In this document: positions 56,175 to 64,000 of the stretch, piece by piece
How positions within the stretch are numbered: position 1 is the stretch's first letter
Layout: each line of letters opens with the position of its first letter
Assembly: GCF_000661915.1 (NCBI RefSeq)
Contig: NZ_CP007509.1
Coordinates: forward strand, 4,229,501 to 4,293,500
Direction: 5' to 3'
Source of the DNA: Stutzerimonas decontaminans
GTDB taxonomy: Bacteria > Pseudomonadota > Gammaproteobacteria > Pseudomonadales > Pseudomonadaceae
Length of the DNA stretch: 64,000 bases
Notes under the pieces: generated by a model
Seen by the model: only the letters and a program-made list of their open reading frames with translations
Told to the model about the DNA's origin: nothing
Database searches by the model: none
Program-made: the position numbers and the translations under genes

Positions 56175-56275
56175 CGTCCAACTCTGTTTTCCACACGTCG
56201 TTCTAGGGTGTTACAGACGGATGCAGTTGTCATGCGCGCCGTCTAGAATGCCCGCAAAATCTTCGGACGCTCCCA

Positions 56276-56743
56276 TTGAAGAGACTCGACCCCCATACCG
56301 TGATCGGTCTGCGTGAATGGATCGCCCTGCCGGATCTCGGTGTGGTGGGCCTGCGCGCCAAGGTCGATACCGGAGCCAGTACCTCAGCGCTGCACGCCAC
56401 CGATATAAGCGAATTCGAGCGCGATGGGCAGCGCTGGGTTCGCTTCACCGCGCACCTGGGCACGCTGGTGCAGCGCCGCCATCGCTGCGAGGCGCCTCTG
56501 GTCACCCGCAAACTGATCAAGAGTTCCAACGGGCAGGTGCAGACGCGTTACGTGGTGCGCACCCTGCTCGCACTGGGTAGCCACGTCTGGCCAGTAGAAT
56601 TCACCCTGACCTGCCGCAAGACCATGCGCTACCGCCTGCTGCTCGGCTCCAAGGCACTGGTCGACGGCCAATGGTTGATCGATCCGTCGCGAACCTATAT
56701 CCAGGACAAACCCCAGATCCTCACTTCTTCCGGTGCTCAATGA
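56276..56743 (+). CDS. RimK-associated retropepsin-like/ATP-dependent zinc-protease family protein (RimB-like)
   Basis: The 155-residue protein belongs to the DUF785/RimB-type family with an aspartic-protease-like core: [18 protein letters not shown] carries the D-T-G-A motif. It is found next to rimK in many gammaproteobacteria, where it modulates glutamate ligation to ribosomal protein S6. The start appears to be TTG 56276 ([15 protein letters not shown]), with only a weak ribosome-binding site. The stop overlaps the rimK start, so the two are co-translated. Confidence 0.85.
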   Translation: MKRLDPHTVIGLREWIALPDLGVVGLRAKVDTGASTSALHATDISEFERDGQRWVRFTAHLGTLVQRRHRCEAPLVTRKLIKSSNGQVQTRYVVRTLLALGSHVWPVEFTLTCRKTMRYRLLLGSKALVDGQWLIDPSRTYIQDKPQILTSSGAQ

Positions 56744-57645
56744 AAATCGCCGTGCTGTCGCGCAATCCGCGCCTGTATTCCACTCGACGCCTGGTAGAAG
56801 CCGGCGAGCAGCGTGGCCATGAAGTGGTGGTGATCGATACGCTGCGCGCGTACATGAACATCGCCAGTCACAAGCCGCAGATTCATTACAGAGGCAAGCC
56901 ACTGGAAGGCTTCGATGCGGTAATTCCGCGTATCGGTGCTTCGGTGACTTTCTACGGCTGCGCGGTGCTGCGCCAGTTCGAGATGCAGGGCGTGTTCCCA
57001 CTCAATGAATCGGTGGCCATCGCCCGCTCGCGGGACAAGCTGCGTGCGCTGCAGCTGCTGTCGCGGCGCGGCGTCGGCCTGCCGGTGACTGGCTTCGCGC
57101 ACTCGCCGGACGACATTCCCGATCTGATCCAGATGGTCAACGGCGCACCGCTGGTGATCAAGGTGCTGGAAGGTACCCAGGGCATCGGCGTGGTGCTCTG
57201 CGAAACCGAGAAGGCCGCCGAGTCGGTGATCGAGGCCTTCATGGGGCTCAAGCAGGACATCATGGTGCAGGAGTACATCAAGGAAGCCGGCGGCGCCGAT
57301 ATCCGCTGCTTCGTCGTCGGCGACAAGGTGATCGCGGCGATGAAACGCCAGGCCAAGCCCGGCGAGTTCCGCTCCAACCTGCACCGTGGCGGCTCCGCCA
57401 GTCTGATAAAGATCACCCCGGAAGAGCGCATGACCGCCATCCGCGCGGCCAAGGTGATGGGCCTGAACGTCGCCGGCGTCGACATCCTGCGTTCCAACCA
57501 CGGCCCGCTGGTGATGGAGGTGAACTCCTCGCCGGGCCTCGCCGGCATCGAGGAGACCACCGGCAAGGATGTCGCCGGGCTGATCATCCAGTACCTGGAA
57601 AAGAACGGCGGCCCGCACCTGACCCGCACCAAGGGCAAAGGCTGA
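56740..57645 (+). CDS. rimK: Ribosomal protein S6 glutamate ligase RimK
   Basis: RimK is an ATP-grasp ligase that adds glutamates to the C-terminus of ribosomal protein S6; in Pseudomonas it affects translation and is tied to c-di-GMP. The 301-residue product shows the ATP-grasp features [36 protein letters not shown] and the metal-binding end [20 protein letters not shown] 56740 overlaps the stop of the RimB-like gene. It converges on the kinase gene envZ, 22 bases away. Confidence 0.95.
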   Translation: MKIAVLSRNPRLYSTRRLVEAGEQRGHEVVVIDTLRAYMNIASHKPQIHYRGKPLEGFDAVIPRIGASVTFYGCAVLRQFEMQGVFPLNESVAIARSRDKLRALQLLSRRGVGLPVTGFAHSPDDIPDLIQMVNGAPLVIKVLEGTQGIGVVLCETEKAAESVIEAFMGLKQDIMVQEYIKEAGGADIRCFVVGDKVIAAMKRQAKPGEFRSNLHRGGSASLIKITPEERMTAIRAAKVMGLNVAGVDILRSNHGPLVMEVNSSPGLAGIEETTGKDVAGLIIQYLEKNGGPHLTRTKGKG

Positions 57646-57667
57646 TCCCACCGCGCGGGGAGCCGGC

Positions 57668-58999
57668 TTATTCGGCCGGCTTGCCCTGCACCGCATCGCG
57701 CGGCAGCAGCAGCCCCAGCGGCAGGCTGACCCGCGCCTCCAGACCACCGCCCTCACGATTGCGCAGCTCGACCACCCCGCCATGCTGCGAGGCGATGCGC
57801 TTGACGATCGCCAGGCCCAGCCCGGCGCCCTGCCCGCCACGGGCACGATCGCCACGAATGAACGGATTGAAGATGCCTTCCAGCTCGGCCGGATCGACCC
57901 CCGGGCCGCGGTCCAGCACGCTGAGCACCACGTAGGGCGCGTGCTGGTCGCCAGAGACATAGGCGGCCACTTCGACGCCGCCGCCCGCGTAACGCAGGGC
58001 ATTCTCGATCAGGTTGACCAGCAGGCGTTTGATCGACACCCGGCGCAGAGCGAACGGCGGCATCGGCTCGACGCACAGCCGCACGGTTTCCTGCTGCTGA
58101 TTGTAGGGCGCCACCACCTCGCGGATCAGCTCGCCGAGGTCGGTGGTTTCCACCGGCTCGTCACTGCCGTCGCGGACGAAGGCGAGAAACTGGTCGAGGA
58201 TCGCATTCATGTCCTCGACATCACGGATCATGTCCTCGGTCAGCTCGTCGTCGCTGGCCATCAGCTCCAGCGACAGGCGCAGGCGCGTCAGCGGCGTGCG
58301 CAGGTCGTGGGACACGCCGGCGAGCATCAGCTCGCGCTCGCGACCGGCCTGCTCGACGTCCTCGGCCATCTGGTTGAAGGCGCGGTAGACCTCGGTCATC
58401 TCGCTCGGCGTGTCGCTGATCGGCAGCCGCACGCGCCGGCCCTTGCCGATCTGCCGCGCGGCGAAGACCAGCCGCTTGAGCGGCAGGTTGAGCTGGCTGA
58501 CGAAGATCCAGGCCGCGCCGGTGGACAGCAGGCCGATGCCAAGGAACCAGCCGAGCACACTCCAGATGCGCTGACCGCGCAGCGGATAGGCATACAGCGG
58601 CACCTGCACCCAGTCCGGCCCCAGATTCGGCGCGCGAACCCAGATAGCTGTGGACGGCTGGATGCGCACGCGCACCTCGGTATCGTCGCCCAGCTCGTCG
58701 CGCATCTGGCGCTGGAAGATTTCCGTGTAGGGCCAGTGATACTCGCTGCGCGGCACGTTCTGCTCGGCCACCAGCTGCAGGCCGGCGGCGCGGCCGATGC
58801 GGTCGCGGTCCTCCAGGTCGGCAGCCCAGTAGGCACGCAGGGTCAGCGCCGCGCCGTGGCTGTACTGTCGGTCCACCAGCACGTCCTCGTTGGTCATCAG
58901 ATAGACCAGCGTCAGGACCTTGGAGAACAGCACAACGATCAGCACCATCCACAGGGTGCGGGCGAAGAAGCTTTGCGGGAACCAGAGTGGAGTTTTCAT
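57668..58999 (-). CDS. envZ: Sensor histidine kinase EnvZ (AmgS-like)
   Basis: The 443-residue membrane kinase has an N-terminal membrane segment (about residues 10-33), a periplasmic domain to about residue 155, a second membrane segment (VLGWFLGIGLLSTGAAWIF), a HAMP linker, HisKA with SHDLRTPLTRLR and HATPase_c with NLIENALRYAGG, LDRGPGVD and GAGLGLAIVKR. It corresponds by position to PA5199 (AmgS), which senses envelope damage and aminoglycoside stress. It is transcribed after ompR, whose stop is 76 bases upstream of its ATG. Confidence 0.93.
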   Translation of the reverse strand: MKTPLWFPQSFFARTLWMVLIVVLFSKVLTLVYLMTNEDVLVDRQYSHGAALTLRAYWAADLEDRDRIGRAAGLQLVAEQNVPRSEYHWPYTEIFQRQMRDELGDDTEVRVRIQPSTAIWVRAPNLGPDWVQVPLYAYPLRGQRIWSVLGWFLGIGLLSTGAAWIFVSQLNLPLKRLVFAARQIGKGRRVRLPISDTPSEMTEVYRAFNQMAEDVEQAGRERELMLAGVSHDLRTPLTRLRLSLELMASDDELTEDMIRDVEDMNAILDQFLAFVRDGSDEPVETTDLGELIREVVAPYNQQQETVRLCVEPMPPFALRRVSIKRLLVNLIENALRYAGGGVEVAAYVSGDQHAPYVVLSVLDRGPGVDPAELEGIFNPFIRGDRARGGQGAGLGLAIVKRIASQHGGVVELRNREGGGLEARVSLPLGLLLPRDAVQGKPAE

Positions 59000-59075
59000 G
59001 AAAACGCGGCGGCAGGCCCAGGACGGCAGGCTGCGAGCTTATCGCGCACGCAGCCTGAAGCAGGCCGCAGCCGAC

Positions 59076-59810
59076 TCACTTGTTGCCGTCCGGCACGAAC
59101 ACGTAACCCACACCCCAGACGGTCTGGATGTAGCGCGGCTTGGACGGGTCCGGCTCGATCAGCCGGCGCAGGCGGGAAATCTGCACATCGATGGAACGCT
59201 CCAGCGCATCCCACTCGCGGCCGCGGGCTAGGTTCATCAGCTTGTCGCGGGTCAGCGGCTCGCGGGCGTGCTGAACCAGCGCCTTGAGCACGGCGAACTC
59301 ACCGGTGGTGAGCATGTGCACTTCGTTGCCCTTCTTCAGCTCACGGGTCGCCAGCGACAGCTCGTACTCGCCGAAGGTGACGGTTTCGTCCTCGCTGGCC
59401 GGAGCGCCAGGGACCTGCGGCGCCTGCCGACGCAGCACCGCACGGATGCGCGCGAGCAGCTCACGGGGATTGAACGGCTTGGCTAGGTAGTCATCGGCGC
59501 CCTGCTCCAGCCCCTGGATGCGGCTGGCCTCGTCGCCCTTGGCGGTGAGCATGATGATCGGGATCTGATTGTTGCCCTCACGCAACCGACGGCAGGCGGA
59601 CAAACCGTCCTCGCCCGGCATCATCAGATCGAGCACCACCAACTGGAACAGCTCGCGGCTGAGCAAACGGTCCATCTGCTCGGTGTTTTCCACGGTACGG
59701 ACGCGGTAACCCTGCTCATCGAGAAAACGCTCGAGCAGACGCCGCAGACGGGCATCGTCATCGACGATGAGGATCTTTTCGCCTTCGTTGGCTTGCGCAG
59801 TGCTGCTCAT
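59076..59810 (-). CDS. ompR: OmpR-family response regulator (AmgR-like)
   Basis: The 244-residue regulator has a receiver domain (residues 10-125: ILIVDDDARLRRLLERFL, phospho-Asp in VLDLMMPGEDG, Lys in LAKPFNPREL) and a C-terminal winged-helix DNA-binding domain (LTTGEFAVLKALVQHAREPL to RRLIEPDPSKPRYIQTVWG). It pairs with the EnvZ-like kinase encoded downstream and corresponds to PA5200 (AmgR). Its gene is divergent from tex, with a 225-base gap. Confidence 0.95.
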   Translation of the reverse strand: MSSTAQANEGEKILIVDDDARLRRLLERFLDEQGYRVRTVENTEQMDRLLSRELFQLVVLDLMMPGEDGLSACRRLREGNNQIPIIMLTAKGDEASRIQGLEQGADDYLAKPFNPRELLARIRAVLRRQAPQVPGAPASEDETVTFGEYELSLATRELKKGNEVHMLTTGEFAVLKALVQHAREPLTRDKLMNLARGREWDALERSIDVQISRLRRLIEPDPSKPRYIQTVWGVGYVFVPDGNK

Positions 59811-60035
59811 GGAAACTCCCGGATGGTCGACGGCGCATTATTGCGCAGTGTGGATCGGCCCTACTGCGAGCCATTGTTAGCAGATTTTTCGCCGCGCAGC
59901 AGGCCTACGCGGCATTCGATCACGGCTGACGACCGCTCACCGGCAATCGGTTGAGGCCAGCCGCCGCAGTTCCCCTATAATCGCCGGCTTTCGCGCAGGC
60001 ACGGCCTGCATGGTTTGACTGACCCAGGTAGGTTC

Positions 60036-62369
60036 ATGGACAGCATCAATTCCCGTATCGCCAACGAGCTGGGCGTGCGCCCGCAACAGGTCGCCGCCGC
60101 CGTGGCGCTGCTCGACGAAGGTTCCACCGTTCCCTTCATCGCCCGTTACCGCAAGGAAGTCACCGGCAGCCTCGACGATACCCAGCTGCGCAACCTGGAA
60201 GAACGTCTGCGCTACCTGCGCGAGCTGGACGAGCGCCGCGTCTCGATCCTCGCCAGCATCGAGGAACAGGGCAAGCTGACCCCCGAGCTCAAGCGCGAGA
60301 TCGACCTCGCCGACACCAAGACCCGCCTCGAAGACCTCTACCTGCCTTATAAGCAGAAGCGCCGCACCAAGGGCCAGATCGCCCTCGAAGCCGGCCTCGG
60401 CGAGCTGGCCGATGCGCTGTTCGGCAACCCGGAGCTCACTCCGGAGCAGGAAGCCGAGCGCTTCATCGACGCCGAGAAGGGTTTTGCCGATGTGAAAGCG
60501 GTGCTCGAAGGCGCCAAGTACATCCTCATGGAGCGCTTCGCCGAAGACGCCGATCTGCTGGCCAAGCTGCGCGACTTCCTCAAGCACAACGCCACCCTCA
60601 GCGCCCGTGTGGTGCCGGGCAAGGAGAACGAGGGCGCCAAGTTCAGCGACTACTTCGAGCATGACGAAGTGCTGAAGAACACCCCTTCGCACCGCGCGCT
60701 GGCGATCTTCCGTGGTCGCAACGAAGGCATCCTCAGCGTCAGCCTCAAGGTCGGCGATGAGACGCCGGGCAGCATGCACCCCGGCGAAGGCATGATCGGC
60801 GAGCGCTTCGGCATCGCCAACCGCGGCCGTGCCGCCGACAAGTGGCTGGGCGAAGTGGTGCGCTGGACCTGGAAGGTCAAGCTCTACACCCATCTGGAAA
60901 CCGATCTGCTCGGCGAGCTGCGCGACAAGGCCGAGGATGACGCCATCGGCGTCTTCGCCCGCAACCTGCATGACCTGCTGCTCGCCGCGCCGGCTGGCCC
61001 GCGCGCGACGCTGGCGCTGGATCCGGGCCTGCGCACCGGCTGCAAGGTCGCGGTGGTCGACGCCACCGGCAAGCTGCTGGAAACCGCCACCGTCTACCCG
61101 CACGCCCCGCGCAATGACTGGGACGGCACCCTGGCAATCCTCGCCAAGCTCTGCGCCAAGCACGCGGTCGACCTGATCGCCATCGGCAACGGCACCGCCA
61201 GCCGCGAGTCGGACAAGCTGGCCGGCGAGCTGATCAAGAAAGTGCCGGGTCTCAAGCTCACCAAAATCATGGTCAGCGAAGCCGGCGCTTCGGTGTACTC
61301 GGCCTCGGAACTGGCCGCCAAGGAGTTCCCCGATCTGGACGTTTCCCTGCGTGGCGCCGTGTCTATCGCCCGCCGCCTGCAGGACCCGCTGGCCGAGCTG
61401 GTGAAGATCGACCCGAAGTCCATTGGCGTCGGTCAGTACCAGCACGACGTGTCCCAGCTCAAGCTGGCGCGTTCGCTGGACGCGGTGGTCGAGGACTGCG
61501 TGAATGCCGTCGGCGTCGATGTGAATACCGCTTCCGCCGCGCTGCTGGCGCGCATCTCCGGTCTCAACTCGACGCTGGCACAGAACATCGTGCAGTTCCG
61601 CGATGCCAACGGGGCGTTCAAGTCGCGCAGCGAGCTGAAGAAGGTGCCGCGCCTGGGCGACAAGACCTTCGAGCAGGCCGCCGGCTTCCTCCGCGTGATG
61701 AATGGCGACAACCCGCTGGACGCCTCGGCGGTGCACCCGGAAACCTATCCGCTGGTCAAGCGCATCGCCCAGGACACCGGGCGCGATATCCGCTCGCTGA
61801 TCGGCGACTCGGCGTTCCTCAAGCGTCTGGACCCCAAGCAGTTCACCGATGAAGGCTTCGGCCTGGTGACCGTCAGCGACATTCTCCAGGAGCTGGAAAA
61901 ACCCGGCCGCGATCCGCGCCCCGAGTTCAAGACCGCCGAGTTCCAGGACGGCGTCGAGAAGCTCAGCGATCTGGAGCCGGGCATGGTGCTCGAAGGCGTG
62001 GTGACCAACGTGACCAACTTCGGTGCTTTCGTCGACATCGGCGTGCATCAGGACGGTCTGGTGCACATCAGCGCGCTGTCGGAGAAGTTCGTCAAGGACC
62101 CCTACGAGGTGGTCAAGGCCGGCGACATCGTCAAGGTCAAGGTCATGGAAGTGGACATCCCACGCCAGCGCGTCGGTCTGTCGATGCGCATGAGCGACAC
62201 GCCCGGCGCCAAGACCGACGGACCACGCGGTGGCCAAGCGCGCGGCAGCGCCGGCAAGCCGCACGGCAACACGCCGCGCAGCGAGCGTCATGCCAAGGAA
62301 GAAAAGCCGGCACCGGCCAACGCCGCCATGGCCGCGCTGTTCGCCAACGCCAAGCAACTGAGGAAGTAG
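60036..62369 (+). CDS. tex: Transcription accessory protein Tex
   Basis: Tex is a nucleic-acid-binding protein that is linked to transcription of toxin and stress genes. The 777-residue protein has the N-terminal helical region ([20 protein letters not shown]), a YqgF/RNase H-like domain ([17 protein letters not shown]), helix-hairpin-helix repeats ([20 protein letters not shown] and [20 protein letters not shown]) and a C-terminal S1 domain ([20 protein letters not shown]), followed by a basic tail. ATG 60036, preceded by AGG, is chosen over an in-frame start 21 bases upstream. A long antisense frame covers the gene and is an artefact of high GC. Confidence 0.96.
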   Translation: MDSINSRIANELGVRPQQVAAAVALLDEGSTVPFIARYRKEVTGSLDDTQLRNLEERLRYLRELDERRVSILASIEEQGKLTPELKREIDLADTKTRLEDLYLPYKQKRRTKGQIALEAGLGELADALFGNPELTPEQEAERFIDAEKGFADVKAVLEGAKYILMERFAEDADLLAKLRDFLKHNATLSARVVPGKENEGAKFSDYFEHDEVLKNTPSHRALAIFRGRNEGILSVSLKVGDETPGSMHPGEGMIGERFGIANRGRAADKWLGEVVRWTWKVKLYTHLETDLLGELRDKAEDDAIGVFARNLHDLLLAAPAGPRATLALDPGLRTGCKVAVVDATGKLLETATVYPHAPRNDWDGTLAILAKLCAKHAVDLIAIGNGTASRESDKLAGELIKKVPGLKLTKIMVSEAGASVYSASELAAKEFPDLDVSLRGAVSIARRLQDPLAELVKIDPKSIGVGQYQHDVSQLKLARSLDAVVEDCVNAVGVDVNTASAALLARISGLNSTLAQNIVQFRDANGAFKSRSELKKVPRLGDKTFEQAAGFLRVMNGDNPLDASAVHPETYPLVKRIAQDTGRDIRSLIGDSAFLKRLDPKQFTDEGFGLVTVSDILQELEKPGRDPRPEFKTAEFQDGVEKLSDLEPGMVLEGVVTNVTNFGAFVDIGVHQDGLVHISALSEKFVKDPYEVVKAGDIVKVKVMEVDIPRQRVGLSMRMSDTPGAKTDGPRGGQARGSAGKPHGNTPRSERHAKEEKPAPANAAMAALFANAKQLRK

Positions 62370-62371
62370 GC

Positions 62372-62761
62372 ATGAGCATTCAAGTCGAGGCGGTGGGCAG
62401 TTCCAGCGCCTTCGGCCGCCTGCTCGGCCTGGAGATTCACCAGGTCGGCAACGGCGAGGCGGTGCTCGGCCTGAGCATGCACGACGGCCTGCGCAACCTG
62501 CATGGCAAGCTGCACGGCGGCGCGCTGTTTTCGCTGATCGACACGGCCATGGGCCAGGCCAGCCACAGCCTCGGCGACGGCTCGCCGAACAGCGTGACGC
62601 TGGAGTGCAAGGTCAACTACATCCGCCCGGTGAGCGACGGCGAGCTGCGTTGCCGCGCCTGGGTGGTGCATGGCGGCCGGCGCACCCAGGTGCTGGAAGC
62701 TGAAGTCCACCAGGGCGACAAGCTGATCGCCAAGGCCCAGGCGACCTTCGCCTGCCTCTAG
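62372..62761 (+). CDS. PaaI-family acyl-CoA thioesterase
   Basis: This 129-residue hot-dog protein has the PaaI-type signature LHGKLHGGALFSLIDTAMGQ and CKVNYIRPVSDGELRC. It hydrolyses acyl-CoA or aryl-CoA thioesters; the specific substrate is unknown. The ATG lies two bases after the tex stop, so it is probably transcribed with tex. Position matches PA5202. Confidence 0.9.
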   Translation: MSIQVEAVGSSSAFGRLLGLEIHQVGNGEAVLGLSMHDGLRNLHGKLHGGALFSLIDTAMGQASHSLGDGSPNSVTLECKVNYIRPVSDGELRCRAWVVHGGRRTQVLEAEVHQGDKLIAKAQATFACL

Positions 62762-62816
62762 TGGCCTGTGCCACTAGCCGCTCGCGGAGTCGGCATGCAT
62801 CGGCAGCGGTCGAAGC

Positions 62817-62842
62817 AACGCCGCCTCTTGTGAAGCGGCGTT
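62817..62842. terminator. Hairpin before gshA, possible terminator
   Basis: A perfect 8-bp stem (AACGCCGC and GCGGCGTT, 10-base loop) lies between the thioesterase and gshA, with only a TTT after it. It may end the tex transcript or stabilise mRNA. Confidence 0.45.
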
Positions 62843-62887
62843 TCCATCCCCATATTGGGGCGACTGTCGCGTGAAGGAATCCACAAG

Positions 62888-64000
62888 TTGAGCGCTCTTC
62901 TCACCCACCGCCTGGCATTGCTGGCCGAGGCTCCACACCTGCCGCTGCTCAACCAATGCCTGCACGGAATCGAACGCGAATGCCTGCGCGTCGACGCTCG
63001 CGGTCAGCTGGCGATGACCCCGCACCCCGCTGCGCTGGGCTCGGCGCTGACTCATCCGCAGATCACCACGGATTATTCCGAGGCGCTGCTGGAGTTCATC
63101 ACCGGCACCGACAGCGATCCGAACAACACCCTCGCAGAGCTCGAAGCGATTCACCGCTTCACCTATGCCAAGCTTGGCAACGAATTCCTCTGGAGCCCGT
63201 CGATGCCCTGCCCGTTGCCGAGCGAGGCGGATATCCCGATCGCCGAATACGGCTGCTCCAACATCGGCCGGCTCAAGCATGTCTACCGCCAGGGTCTGGC
63301 CCTGCGCTACGGCAAGACCATGCAGTGCATCGCCGGCATCCACTACAACTTCTCGCTGCCCGAGGCGTTGTGGCCGGTGTTGCAGGCCGACGATGGCGAT
63401 GCCGGTCCGATCCAGGACTATCGCTCCACGCGCTACATCGGCGTGATCCGCAACTTCCGCCGTTACAGCTGGCTGCTGATGTACCTGTTCGGCGCCTCAC
63501 CGGCGCTGGATGCCGGCTTCCTGCGTGGCCGCGAGCACCAGCTCGAGACGCTCGACGCCGATACCCTGTACCTGCCGTACGCCACCAGCCTGCGCATGAG
63601 CGACCTGGGCTACCAGAACAATGCCCAGGCCGGCCTGACGCCCTGCTACGACAATCTGGACAGTTACACCGAAAGCCTCTTCCGCGCCGTTTCGACGCCC
63701 TACGCTCCCTACGAGGCGATGGGCACCAAGGACGCCGCCGGCAACTGGCAGCAGCTCAACACCAACGTGCTGCAGATCGAAAACGAGTACTACTCCAACA
63801 TCCGCCCGAAGCGCGTCACTGCCACCGGCGAACGGCCGTTGCAGGCGCTGCGCGCGCGCGGCATCCAGTACATCGAAGTGCGCTGCCTGGACATCAACCC
63901 ATTCCTGCCGCTGGGCATCGACGCCAGCGAAGCGCATTTCCTCGACGCCTTCCTGCTGTTCTGCGCGCTGGACGACAGCCCGTGCCTGGCCGAGGGCGAA
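62888..64000 (+). CDS. gshA: Glutamate-cysteine ligase (3' end outside window)
   Basis: Joins glutamate and cysteine as the first step of glutathione synthesis. The frame stays open to the last base, giving 371 residues; the full protein in Pseudomonas is over 500. The start is TTG 62888, preceded by AAGGAA. Family features are [19 protein letters not shown] (Glu-rich ATP/metal site), [23 protein letters not shown] and [15 protein letters not shown]. Position after tex and the PaaI thioesterase matches PA5203. Confidence 0.95.
   Translation, partial: MSALLTHRLALLAEAPHLPLLNQCLHGIERECLRVDARGQLAMTPHPAALGSALTHPQITTDYSEALLEFITGTDSDPNNTLAELEAIHRFTYAKLGNEFLWSPSMPCPLPSEADIPIAEYGCSNIGRLKHVYRQGLALRYGKTMQCIAGIHYNFSLPEALWPVLQADDGDAGPIQDYRSTRYIGVIRNFRRYSWLLMYLFGASPALDAGFLRGREHQLETLDADTLYLPYATSLRMSDLGYQNNAQAGLTPCYDNLDSYTESLFRAVSTPYAPYEAMGTKDAAGNWQQLNTNVLQIENEYYSNIRPKRVTATGERPLQALRARGIQYIEVRCLDINPFLPLGIDASEAHFLDAFLLFCALDDSPCLAEGE

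Noticed and set aside
59937..62357. 806-codon minus-strand open frame
   Set aside because: It covers the antisense of tex exactly; tex has many convincing motifs and this frame has none.

Overview
The window comes from a GC-rich gammaproteobacterium of the Pseudomonas group, most likely Stutzerimonas (P. stutzeri-like) or a close relative. The evidence is base composition, GC-ending codons, and a backbone whose order matches, from memory, P. aeruginosa PAO1 around PA5185-PA5203: thioesterase, iron alcohol dehydrogenase, acyl-CoA dehydrogenase, 3-hydroxyacyl-CoA dehydrogenase, LysR; then nitroreductase, pckA, hslO, hslR, rimK, envZ/ompR (amgSR), tex, thioesterase, gshA. Several accessory blocks interrupt this backbone. 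I see no tRNA, rRNA, CRISPR array, transposase or prophage gene.

Layout. 1-2.4 kb: the end of a hybrid histidine kinase, fdhD and a glycine-zipper protein. 2.4-8.2 kb: a leftward beta-oxidation-type operon with a divergent LysR regulator; its acyl-CoA dehydrogenase has an in-frame TAA at codon 181. 8.4-13.8 kb: a tightly overlapping stressosome operon (RsbR, RsbS, RsbT, HATPase+PP2C phosphatase) that continues into a soluble histidine kinase and a REC-PAS-HK-REC hybrid kinase. 13.9-15.1 kb: a cold-shock gene flanked on both sides by two similar, leftward small RNAs. Each has four hairpins with GGA in the loop, a terminator and an upstream GacA-type palindrome, so both look like Rsm (CsrA-sponge) RNAs. 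15.2-21.5 kb: assorted envelope and metabolic genes (DUF4432 protein, histidine phosphatase, HPF-like protein, lipoproteins, nucleotide-exchanger-like transporter, Tat-exported aldo/keto reductase).

21.6-28.4 kb: a possible uncharacterised small-molecule or peptide system. A solo peptide-binding lipoprotein gene is divergent from an operon of PqqD-like protein, ATP-grasp ligase, group III PLP decarboxylase and a membrane protein that fuses a urea-transporter-like domain to an M23 peptidase domain. A perfect ANR/FNR box lies in the divergent promoter region. 28.4-37.7 kb: alpha/beta hydrolase, soluble FIST-domain chemoreceptor, RecQ, DUF2790 protein, nitroreductase, pckA, hslO.

37.9-55.8 kb: a rightward 16-gene exopolysaccharide locus of the Wzx/Wzy type. 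It has precursor genes, a priming transferase, a degenerate and frameshifted CpsD-like ATPase, Wza- and Wzz-like proteins, three glycosyltransferases, polymerase/ligase, flippase, two deacetylases, two acyltransferases and a periplasmic glycosidase-like protein. It sits exactly between hslO and hslR. 55.8-64 kb: backbone genes hslR, rimB-like/rimK, envZ/ompR, tex, thioesterase and the start of gshA, which runs off the right edge.
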